Below the pieces are notes generated by a model, which was not told the origin of the DNA, made no database searches, and was given only the letters and a program-made list of their open reading frames with translations. The position numbers and the translations under genes were made by a program. This document shows, in pieces, positions 7,856 to 14,554 of a stretch of DNA of 64,000 nt (position 1 is its first letter; the number at the start of each line of letters is the position of its first letter). Location of the stretch: NCBI GenBank assembly GCA_027315165.1, contig DAHUYN010000002.1, forward strand, positions 62,001 to 126,000, given 5' to 3'. This DNA comes from Thermoplasmata archaeon. Its GTDB lineage: Archaea; Thermoplasmatota; Thermoplasmata; Lutacidiplasmatales; UBA184.

Positions 7856-8784
7856 GGGGCATCCGGCGCTCCGACGTCCCCGGGTTCACCCGACTCCTCC
7901 TCGAGAACTTCCCGGAGGAGGGTCGGCTCCTGGGCTTCCGGCCCGAGCCGCTGGCCCGGGTGGTCTCGAAGCTGTTCCGCCCGGACCTGCGCTTCCTCCT
8001 CGGGCTCCTGCGGCTGTTGCGCCGGCCCGTCTTCGACCTGCTCATCGTCGAGGCCGAGAACACGGTGGCGGCGTCGGCGATCCTCACCTTCGGTCCGAAG
8101 TCGGGCTACATCAGCAGCGTTGTCACCGATCCCGCGTTCCGTCGTCGAGGCTACGCGACGCGGGTCGTGCGGGCCCTCGCCGAGCGCGCGGCGCGCGCGG
8201 GACGGCCGTACGTGGTCCTCGACGTCCTCGACGGGAACGCGCCGGCCCGGGCGCTCTACGCCCGGGAGGGCTACGCGACGCTTCGCCACGTTCGCTACTA
8301 CGCCGCGCCGGTCGCGACCCCGGCCGCGACGGGCGGGGCGACAGGGATCCGGCCGCTCCGCCGGCGCGACCTCGATCGGCTCGCCGAGCTCGCGAACGAC
8401 CTCCTGCCCCCGCCGGTCCGGGGGGTGCTCCCCGTGGGGCCGAACGACCTCGCGCTGTCGCCGCTCGTCAGCGTCGGCCTCAGCTCCGAGAGCGAGGCGT
8501 TCGTCCTCGACGACGGCCGCGGGCCCCGCGGGTTCGTCCGAGCGACGGTCGCCGAGACGATGGAGGCGGCCCACCTCACCCAGCCGATCCTCGCGGGCGA
8601 CGTGACCCCCGACGAGGCGCGCGCGCTCGTGACGACGGCCCTCTCGTGGCTGGCGTCGAAGGGGGCCTCTCGCGTCCTCGCCGAGGTGCCCGAGGCGAAC
8701 GCCGCCGGCGCCGCCGTGCTCACCGCCCTCGGGTTCTCGGAGGTCCTTGGCGTCGATACGCTCTACCGGTCGAGCGGCGCGTAG
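7849..8784 (+). CDS. GNAT-family N-acetyltransferase, tandem domains
   Basis: 311 residues, overlapping the HEAT gene by 7 bases. The N-terminal GNAT domain (1-150) has the acetyl-CoA loop: VVTDPAFRRRGYATRVV with RRRGYA at 98-103, followed by VVLDVLDGNAPARALYAREGY, the classical motif B. A second region (about 168-311) starts again with IRPLRRRDLDRLAELAN and ends ANAAGAAVLTALGFSEVLGVDTLY, so it is probably a second, degenerate GNAT domain without a clear R/QxxGxA loop. The acceptor is unknown. It is probably in the same transcript as the HEAT gene. Confidence 0.8.
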   Translation: MLRGIRRSDVPGFTRLLLENFPEEGRLLGFRPEPLARVVSKLFRPDLRFLLGLLRLLRRPVFDLLIVEAENTVAASAILTFGPKSGYISSVVTDPAFRRRGYATRVVRALAERAARAGRPYVVLDVLDGNAPARALYAREGYATLRHVRYYAAPVATPAATGGATGIRPLRRRDLDRLAELANDLLPPPVRGVLPVGPNDLALSPLVSVGLSSESEAFVLDDGRGPRGFVRATVAETMEAAHLTQPILAGDVTPDEARALVTTALSWLASKGASRVLAEVPEANAAGAAVLTALGFSEVLGVDTLYRSSGA

Positions 8785-10102
8785 CCGGCCCGACCGCGCC
8801 GTCCGCTCGCGCCTCCCCCTCGACGTCTATCTGTTCCCCGCCGCGGTCGGCGGAGGCCGGGGCGACATCGAGGAGGTCCTCACGGTCGGGCGCCGGCTCG
8901 CCGAGGCCGGCGTGTCCTTGTGGCTGTACCGGGCCCGCGGCCGCCCGCTGCCCCGGGGCGTCGACAAGACGTTCGCCGCGGTGCCGCTCCGGCGGGTGGC
9001 GAGGCTCCGACCCTCCGCAGCGCGCGCCCTCACCGTCTCCCCCCACTTCGGCACGACCGCCGAGTCGGCCCGCCCCGGGCCCCTCGGCCACGCCGGCGTC
9101 TGGGCCGAGGAGCGCGAGGAGGTCGAACGGGCCTACGGCCCCGGCGCGGTGCTGCACCTGAGCCTCGAGGAGTTCGCGCGGGCGCGGCCGCTCCGATGGC
9201 TCGCCGAGGAGCGGTGGCGCGAAGGAGGGTGGACCCGGTCGAGGATCGCGACCCGACGGAAAGGGCCCCAGGCCGGGCGGGAGCTCGCCGAGTTCCAGGC
9301 GCTCTACCGAAGGTTCCGCGCGCTGGACCGTGCCGACCTTCTCACGCTGTTCCCGGGGTTCCTCTACTCGAGGGCGTTCGCGAGCGAGTTCCCCGAGACG
9401 GTGCAGTGCGGCCCGATCGCCCCGTGGCCGCACCGGCCGCGGTATCGGGAGCCGGGGCCCGCGCGGCCGCTCGAGCTGCTCTGGTACGCGAGCCCGGCCT
9501 CCTCGGTCCGGATCGCCTCGAAGGTCCTGGCCGGGCTCGTCGCGACGGGCCGGCCCTCGCGGCTGACCCTTCGCACGCCCCGTCCGATGCCGCTGCGTCC
9601 GCCCCGAGGGGTCGAGGTCGTCGAGGTCCCGCTCTCGCCCTCGCGCGCGTGGGCCCGTCGATGGAGGACGCCACACGTCGTCCTCACGACCGGTTCCCGG
9701 TCGCTCCTCGAGGCGCTCTCGGTCGGGGCCCCGTTCCTCTACTTCAACGGCGTCCTCGGCCGTGGCGGCGCCCTCCGCCGACACCGGCCGGAGAAGCTCG
9801 ACGGGCTCCTGCGATGGCTCGCCCTCGAGCGCGTACCGGCCGTCGTGCGCCGCGACCTCAGCGACCTCGCGCGCGGGCGGCGCGTCGCCGAGGTCGTCGC
9901 GAGGGCCGTGACCGACGCGTCGTGGCGAGCGGCGTTCCCGCCCCGCCGCCCCGGCGCGGGCTACGCGCCCGGCTTCGAGGAGGGCGGGACCGTCGCGGTC
10001 GCGGTCGCGCGCGCCTTCGCCGAGCCGTCGACGACGCTCGCGCCGTTCCTCGCCGGTGTGCGGGCCGTCTCGCGCGCGCGGCCCGCCCGTTCGAAGGTTT
10101 AA
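8747..10102 (+). CDS. Predicted GT-B-like glycosyltransferase
   Basis: Up to 451 residues if it starts at the TTG at 8747, inside the GNAT gene; the true start may be slightly later. The body from LPLDVYLFPAAVGGGRGDIEEV onwards resembles a GT-B glycosyltransferase: a Gly-rich N-terminal strand-loop, an interdomain segment, and a C-terminal region SLLEALSVGAPFLYFNGVLGRGG followed by PEKLDGLLRWL, like the sugar-nucleotide-binding part of GT-B enzymes. No EX7E motif is obvious. Donor and acceptor are unknown. The family assignment rests on general pattern and is moderate. Confidence 0.5.
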   Translation: MASIRSTGRAARSRPDRAVRSRLPLDVYLFPAAVGGGRGDIEEVLTVGRRLAEAGVSLWLYRARGRPLPRGVDKTFAAVPLRRVARLRPSAARALTVSPHFGTTAESARPGPLGHAGVWAEEREEVERAYGPGAVLHLSLEEFARARPLRWLAEERWREGGWTRSRIATRRKGPQAGRELAEFQALYRRFRALDRADLLTLFPGFLYSRAFASEFPETVQCGPIAPWPHRPRYREPGPARPLELLWYASPASSVRIASKVLAGLVATGRPSRLTLRTPRPMPLRPPRGVEVVEVPLSPSRAWARRWRTPHVVLTTGSRSLLEALSVGAPFLYFNGVLGRGGALRRHRPEKLDGLLRWLALERVPAVVRRDLSDLARGRRVAEVVARAVTDASWRAAFPPRRPGAGYAPGFEEGGTVAVAVARAFAEPSTTLAPFLAGVRAVSRARPARSKV

Positions 10103-10103
10103 G
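10098..10103 (+). promoter_or_regulatory. TATA-like box
   Basis: TTTAAG, overlapping the stop of the preceding gene and 26-31 bases before the ATG at 10129. It fixes the start of the M29-like gene well inside a longer open frame. Confidence 0.6.
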
Positions 10104-10128
10104 AGCGGACCGCTCCTCTCGGCGACGG

Positions 10129-11241
10129 ATGGCCGAGGGCGAGGCCGCCGGCCCGGTCCAGCTCGCCCGGAGCCTGCTCGGCACCTCGCTCGACGTCCGC
10201 CGCGACGAGAATGTCGTCATCGAGACGTGGAACCACACGCTCCCCTACGCGACGGCGTGCGTCGTCGAGGCGCGGCGCCGGGGGGCGCACCCGATCCTCC
10301 TCCTCGAGGACGAGGCGGCGTACTGGCGGAGCATCGACCTCGCTCCGGGGATCGGCCGCTGGAGCCGAGTCGGCACGCACGAGTGGGCCGCGCTGGCCCG
10401 GTCGCGCGCCTACGTCTTCTTCCCGGGGCCGGCGGACATGCCGCGGTTCCGCTCGCTGCCCCAAGAGCCCCTCTCGCAGCTCTTGGCCTACAACGGCGAG
10501 TGGTACAAGCGGGCGCGCGCCGCGCGAGTCCGGGGCGTCCGGAGCGTGCTCGGCTACGCCTCGGAGCCGCAGGCGGAGGCGTGGGGCGTCTCGGCGGCGA
10601 CCTGGCGGCAGCAGCTCGTGCGGGCCGCCGTCGACGCCGACGCGGCCGAGGTCCGCCAGAACGCCGCCCGGGTCGCCCGAGCGCTCGGGAAGGGCCACAC
10701 GCTGCGCGTGACGGGGTCGAACGGCTCGGACCTCACGGTGCGCCTCCGCGGCCGGGCCCCGACCGTCGACGACGGCGTCATCTCGGCCGAGGACCTCCGC
10801 TCGGGCCACAACCTCACGGTGTCGCCGCCCGGCTCCGTCGCGGTCGCGATCGACGAGCGGAGCGCCGAGGGGACGTTCATCGCGAGCCGCCCCTCGTTCC
10901 TGAACTTCGGTCGTCTCGAGGGGGGCCAGTGGGAGGCGCGGCAGGGCCGCCTCGTCAACACCTGGTTCACCGACGGCCAGCCGGCGTTCGACGAGCGGTA
11001 CGCGGCGGCGCCGAAGGGCAAGGACGTCGTCTCCGTCGTCTCGATCGGCCTCAACGCCGCGCTCGAGGCCGGCGTCCCGAGGGTCGAGGACCAGGAGCTC
11101 GGCTGCGTCACCGTCGGGGTCGGCGGGAACGTCGGCTACGGCGGCACGAATCGGAGCGCCTTCCACGCCTGGCTCGTCCTCGGCGAGGCATCCGTCGCCG
11201 TCGACGGCGCCCCCCTCGTCGACCGCGGACACATCCTGTAG
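10129..11241 (+). CDS. M29-like (aminopeptidase T) family protein with altered metal site
   Basis: 370 residues. The order of segments follows thermophilic M29 aminopeptidases: an N-terminal Rossmann-like half (ENVVIETWNHTLPYATACVVEARRRG) and a C-terminal half with VTGSNGSDLTVRLRGR, SPPGSVAVAIDERSAEGTF and DQELGCVTVGVGGN. In active enzymes the GEVF-like loop supplies a metal-binding Glu; here it reads GSVA. The final HxD pair is also not visible. The protein may therefore be inactive or use another metal set. The start is set by the upstream TATA box, and the DNA glycosylase gene follows 7 bases later. Confidence 0.6.
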   Translation: MAEGEAAGPVQLARSLLGTSLDVRRDENVVIETWNHTLPYATACVVEARRRGAHPILLLEDEAAYWRSIDLAPGIGRWSRVGTHEWAALARSRAYVFFPGPADMPRFRSLPQEPLSQLLAYNGEWYKRARAARVRGVRSVLGYASEPQAEAWGVSAATWRQQLVRAAVDADAAEVRQNAARVARALGKGHTLRVTGSNGSDLTVRLRGRAPTVDDGVISAEDLRSGHNLTVSPPGSVAVAIDERSAEGTFIASRPSFLNFGRLEGGQWEARQGRLVNTWFTDGQPAFDERYAAAPKGKDVVSVVSIGLNAALEAGVPRVEDQELGCVTVGVGGNVGYGGTNRSAFHAWLVLGEASVAVDGAPLVDRGHIL

Positions 11242-11248
11242 CGGCGCC

Positions 11249-11827
11249 GTGGTCGCGACCTCCGACCCCGGGGCGTCGGGGCCTCTCCCGAGGGCGTTCT
11301 ACGACCGGCCGACGCGGGTCGTGGCCCGCGCCCTCCTCGGGTGCCGGTTCCTCCACGAGACGGAGGCGGGCGGGCTCGTCGGCCGGATCGTCGAGACCGA
11401 GGCGTACGTCGCGCGCGACCCGGCGAACCATGCGTTCGGGGGGCCGACCGAGCGGAACCGCTCGATGTTCGCGGCGCCCGGGACCCTCTATGTCTACCGG
11501 ATCCACCAGGTGCACTGCGCCAACGCCGTCACCCGGCCGGGGGAGGCGGTCCTCCTCCGCGCGGCCGAGCCGCTCTCGGGCGGGCTCGGGAACGCGAGCG
11601 GACCCGGGCGACTCTGCCGGGCCTTCGGTCTCACGCGGCGCGACGACGGGCTCGACCTCACCGCCGACGAGGTCCGGATCCTCGCGCGCGACCGGCCCCT
11701 CGGGGGCCGGGTCCTCGTCGGACCTCGCGTCGGGATCTCCAAGGCGGTCGAGGCGCCGCTTCGCTACGCGATCGCGGAGAACCGGTATGTCTCGTCGCCG
11801 CGACCCCGAGGCCGGCGTGACGCCTAG
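11249..11827 (+). CDS. DNA-3-methyladenine glycosylase (AAG/MPG type)
   Basis: 192 residues from a GTG, close to the 190-200 usual for bacterial and archaeal Aag. It removes alkylated or deaminated purines from DNA to start base excision repair. Diagnostic segments are FYDRPTRVVARALLGC near the N-terminus, the catalytic-site signature RIVETEAYV (46-54), NHAFGGPTERNRSMF, and GTLYVYRIHQVHCANAV, the substrate-pocket strand. It ends GVRDxxx-like with GPRVGISKAVEAPLRYAI. It follows the M29-like gene by 7 bases and faces the L37e gene tail to tail. Confidence 0.88.
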   Translation: MVATSDPGASGPLPRAFYDRPTRVVARALLGCRFLHETEAGGLVGRIVETEAYVARDPANHAFGGPTERNRSMFAAPGTLYVYRIHQVHCANAVTRPGEAVLLRAAEPLSGGLGNASGPGRLCRAFGLTRRDDGLDLTADEVRILARDRPLGGRVLVGPRVGISKAVEAPLRYAIAENRYVSSPRPRGRRDA

Positions 11828-11848
11828 CGGAGGGCCCGCGGGCCCGTC

Positions 11849-12010
11849 CTACTTGAGCTTGGCCCAGCTAAAGCGGCGGAGGTGGGCCGTGTCGCCGAAG
11901 CCGCACGAGGCGCAGACGCGCTTTTGTCGGTGGTACGAGTGCTTCCCGCACCGACGGCACCGGAAGTGGACGATCTTGCCGCCGCGCTGGGCCGGGGTTC
12001 CCTTTCCCAT
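11849..12010 (-). CDS. rpl37e: 50S ribosomal protein L37e
   Basis: A 53-residue protein beginning MGKGTPAQRGGKIVHFRCRR. Its four zinc-binding cysteines form two CxxC pairs (FRCRRCGKH and RVCASCGFG), followed by the RRFSWAKLK tail typical of L37e. It binds 23S rRNA in the large subunit and is found only in archaea and eukaryotes. It starts 11 bases after the LSm stop on the same strand; an LSm-L37e pair is a conserved archaeal arrangement, so both are read from the promoter at 12266. Confidence 0.93.
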   Translation of the reverse strand: MGKGTPAQRGGKIVHFRCRRCGKHSYHRQKRVCASCGFGDTAHLRRFSWAKLK

Positions 12011-12021
12011 GTTCGACTCTC

Positions 12022-12234
12022 CTAGGGCGAGATGTAGACGATGCTGTCGCCTCGGAGCAGCGTGAGGGCGCTCCGGGCGGTCGTCCCGTCGGCGCTCGTC
12101 TCCTCCGAGCCCGAGAGGACGAGGTTGAGGTGCTGGTCGAAGCCGTCGAGGACGCCCGAGACCGAGCGTCCGCCGCGCAGCGAGACGAGCACCCTCTTGT
12201 GCCGGTGCTGCTCGAGGAGCTCCAGCGGCTTCAT
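12022..12234 (-). CDS. LSm (Sm-like) small RNA-binding protein
   Basis: 70 residues. Sm1 motif: KRVLVSLRGGRSVSGVLDGFDQHLNLVLSG split over 13-42, with the conserved GxLxGFDxHxNLVL. Sm2: LLRGDSIVYISP at the C-terminus, with RGDSIVYI matching the IRGxxIVYI consensus. Archaeal Lsm proteins form heptameric rings that bind U-rich RNA and act in RNA metabolism. The ATG at 12234 was chosen because the Sm fold begins directly after it and a TATA box lies 32 bases upstream. Confidence 0.93.
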   Translation of the reverse strand: MKPLELLEQHRHKRVLVSLRGGRSVSGVLDGFDQHLNLVLSGSEETSADGTTARSALTLLRGDSIVYISP

Positions 12235-12265
12235 CGGCGGGAGAGCGCCGAGACGATGACCCCCA

Positions 12266-12271
12266 CTTAAG
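12266..12271 (-). promoter_or_regulatory. TATA-like box of the LSm-L37e unit
   Basis: CTTAAG, 32-37 bases before the LSm start. It overlaps the TAA stop codon of the upstream kinase gene, so promoter and coding sequence share bases. Confidence 0.6.
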
Positions 12272-13019
12272 GGTTCGGGTCGCCGTCCCGTGCTCTCGGG
12301 GCGCCCGTCGCGGCGGGACCCGCCCCGTCGAAGAGAGCGAGCAGCCGCTCCGTCTCGGCCTCGCTCCACGGCGGGAGCGGGGCGAACCGCTCGAGCCGCT
12401 CCTGGAGCGTCAGCGCGACCTCGCGGGGATCCCCCTCGCCCTCGACGGAGCCGAAGCGGCCGGGGAACCGTCGAGGGAGCTCGCGGGCGTAGAGCAGGCG
12501 CTCGAAGCGGCCGACGACCTGGTGGCGCTCGACGAGCGCGGGGTCGTGGGTCGCGGGCGCGCCCCGGGCCCTCGCGAGCGCGACGCCCTCGGGAACGTCG
12601 AGGTAGAGCGTGATGTCGGCGAGGCCCCAGGCGTCCCGCGCCCTCGAGCGCCGGGCGCGTCGCGCGAGGTCGCCGACCACGTCCCACGACGGCTCGAGCC
12701 CCTCTCGGAGCCCCCAGCTGTAGGCGAGCGGGCCGAGGGTCCCCGTGTCGAGGACGACGGACTCGCCCCGCGCTCGAGCGCTCCGGAGCTCGGACCACCG
12801 CCGGCCCTCCTCGTCGAGGAGCCTCGCCTCGAGCTCGGCGAGCTCCGCCCGGGTCCGGACCTCGAGCGGGACCGACCGGCCGAGCCGGTCGTACGCCTCT
12901 CGGACGAGTCGGGCCGAGAGGAGCGTCGCCAGGGCGGTCGCCGCCGTCGTCTTGCCGGAGCCCGAGGAGCCCTCGACGGCGACGACGACGGGCTCCCGGT
13001 AGCGACGGGCGGGGGCCAT
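12267..13019 (-). CDS. P-loop nucleotide / nucleoside kinase-like protein
   Basis: 250 residues. A Walker A loop GSSGSGKTT (17-25) follows strand VVVAVE. LDTGTLGPLAYSWG and DITLYLDVPEGVALARARG resemble the lid and base-binding segments of thymidylate or deoxynucleoside kinases, the latter (YLDVPEGVAL) being typical of the dNK/Tmk superfamily. A specific substrate cannot be assigned: it could be a dTMP kinase-like or other small-molecule kinase. The ATG at 13019 was chosen because the upstream in-frame stretch is low-complexity and lies within the promoter region of the divergent folP gene. Confidence 0.7.
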   Translation of the reverse strand: MAPARRYREPVVVAVEGSSGSGKTTAATALATLLSARLVREAYDRLGRSVPLEVRTRAELAELEARLLDEEGRRWSELRSARARGESVVLDTGTLGPLAYSWGLREGLEPSWDVVGDLARRARRSRARDAWGLADITLYLDVPEGVALARARGAPATHDPALVERHQVVGRFERLLYARELPRRFPGRFGSVEGEGDPREVALTLQERLERFAPLPPWSEAETERLLALFDGAGPAATGAPRARDGDPNP

Positions 13020-13065
13020 CCCGAGGGGACCGCCGTCCAGGGCTTTAGGCTCGACGCGGGGCCCC

Positions 13066-13070
13066 TTTAA
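13066..13070 (+). promoter_or_regulatory. TATA-like box of folP
   Basis: TTTAA, 24-28 bases before the GTG at 13094 but only 12-16 before the GTG at 13082. This spacing favours the downstream GTG as the start of the dihydropteroate synthase gene. Confidence 0.5.
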
Positions 13071-13081
13071 CGGCCGCGCGC

Positions 13082-14383
13082 GTGGGGCCCGCGGTGGCGG
13101 CGGAGGCGTCGAGAGCCCCGGCACGGCCGTTCCGGGCCCGCGTGCTCGAGGCGAGCTCCTTCGCCGACCTCGCGCGGGCAATCGTGGGGACCTCGAGCGA
13201 CCCCGAGGGGGTCGGGATCATGACGCGGAAGGCCCGGATCTTCCCGGTCGCGCTCCGCCACGTCCCCCTCAAGGCCGCGCCGCTCCTCAAGCAGGAGCTC
13301 CTCGCCGTCGGCGGGGACGCCGCGCAGGCGCGCGGCATCGCCGACCACTCCGTCGTCGAGACCGACGTCGTGCTGCTCGCGACCTGGGGCCAGTACCAGC
13401 GCCTCCTCCCCAAGCTCCGACGACAGCCGTTCCGGCTCGCCGCGATCGCCGAGGCGGTCGACGCGGGGCTTCGAGGGTACGTCGCCAGGGCCCCCCGGCA
13501 CGTTCCCGGGCGCCACCGGGGCTTCACCGTCGGAGAGCGGACGCTCGTGATGGGCGTCGTCAACGTCACCCCCGACTCGTTCTCGGACGGGGGGCGGTGG
13601 CTCGACCCCGAGGCCGCGGTCGCGCACGCCCGGCAGCTCGTCCTCGAGGGGGCCGACCTGCTCGACATCGGGGGCGAGTCGACGCGCCCGGGCGCGACGC
13701 CGGTCGACCCTGAGGTCGAGCTCGCGCGGATCCGTCCCGTGATCGAGGCGCTCCACAAGGACGGGAGCCGGCCGATCTCGGTCGACACGCGTCACGCCGA
13801 GGTCGCGCGCCAGGCGCTCGCCGCCGGCGCCGACCTCGTCAACGACGTGAGCCTTCTCGGCGACCCGGGGATGGCGCGCGTCGTGGCCGGGGCCGGGGCG
13901 GCGCTCCTCCTGATGCACACACGCGGGACCCCCGGGACGATGGCCGGCCTCACGCGGTACGAGGACGTCCGCGCGGAGGTCTTCGAGGCGCTCGCGGAGG
14001 CGGCGCGCTCGGCCAGTGAGGCCGGGGTCGGGGCGGACCGGATCCTCGTCGACCCCGGGCTCGGCTTCGCCAAGAGCGCCGCCCAGAGCCTCGAGCTCCT
14101 GGCCCATGTCGGGGAGTTCAGGTCGCTGGGCTACCCGGTCGTCGTCGGGGCCTCGAGGAAGTCGTTCCTCGGCGCGCTCCGGCCCGAGAGCCGGCCCGAC
14201 GAGAGGCTCGAGGCGAGCGTCGCCGCCGCGGTCCTCGCGGCCCGTTCGGGGGCCCACGTCGTGCGCGTGCACGACGTCGCCGCGAGCGTGAGGGCGCTGG
14301 CCGTCGTCGACGCGGTCCGCTCGCACGAGGGGCCCCACGCGAGCTCGGGCGAGGGGGACTGGGCCGAGGACCCGCCCCCGTAG
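13082..14383 (+). CDS. folP: Dihydropteroate synthase with N-terminal extension
   Basis: 433 residues from the GTG at 13082, or 429 from the GTG at 13094, which the TATA spacing favours. The C-terminal 280 residues are a TIM-barrel DHPS: VMGVVNVTPDSFSDGG (pterin-site signature 1), DIGGESTRPGA, then SVDTRHAEVARQAL, NDVSLLGD and DPGLGFAK, VVVGASRKSFLG. It joins pABA to dihydropterin pyrophosphate in folate-type coenzyme synthesis. About 145 N-terminal residues (KARIFPVALRHVPLKAAPLLKQE and on) precede the barrel; such an extension occurs in archaeal DHPS proteins and has no function I can name. The gene faces the zinc ribbon-GyrA operon. Confidence 0.88.
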   Translation: MGPAVAAEASRAPARPFRARVLEASSFADLARAIVGTSSDPEGVGIMTRKARIFPVALRHVPLKAAPLLKQELLAVGGDAAQARGIADHSVVETDVVLLATWGQYQRLLPKLRRQPFRLAAIAEAVDAGLRGYVARAPRHVPGRHRGFTVGERTLVMGVVNVTPDSFSDGGRWLDPEAAVAHARQLVLEGADLLDIGGESTRPGATPVDPEVELARIRPVIEALHKDGSRPISVDTRHAEVARQALAAGADLVNDVSLLGDPGMARVVAGAGAALLLMHTRGTPGTMAGLTRYEDVRAEVFEALAEAARSASEAGVGADRILVDPGLGFAKSAAQSLELLAHVGEFRSLGYPVVVGASRKSFLGALRPESRPDERLEASVAAAVLAARSGAHVVRVHDVAASVRALAVVDAVRSHEGPHASSGEGDWAEDPPP

Positions 14384-14554
14384 CTACGGTCGCGTCGGCT
14401 CGGCCTCGTCGGTCTCGAGGACGAGCGAGCCGATGTAGTCGCAGTCGAGGCAGTGGTAGACCTGCCCCGTGATCATCGCCGAGTTGTAGACGAGGTGGTC
14501 GCTGAGGCACTGGGGGCAGCGACGGACGGTCCTACCCCTCGGTCTCCTCTTCAC
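14384..14554 (-). CDS. Small zinc-ribbon protein overlapping gyrA
   Basis: 56 residues from a GTG at 14554, which lies inside the last codons of gyrA (23-base overlap, different frame). Two CxxC pairs (RRCPQCLSD and [10 protein letters not shown]) form a zinc ribbon, with the pattern CPxC...ITGxxYxCxxCxYIGxLVLE seen in small conserved archaeal proteins. The function is unknown; nucleic-acid or protein binding is likely from the fold. The overlap implies translational coupling to gyrA in the S15-recJ-gyrA operon. Confidence 0.75.
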   Translation of the reverse strand: MKRRPRGRTVRRCPQCLSDHLVYNSAMITGQVYHCLDCDYIGSLVLETDEAEPTRP

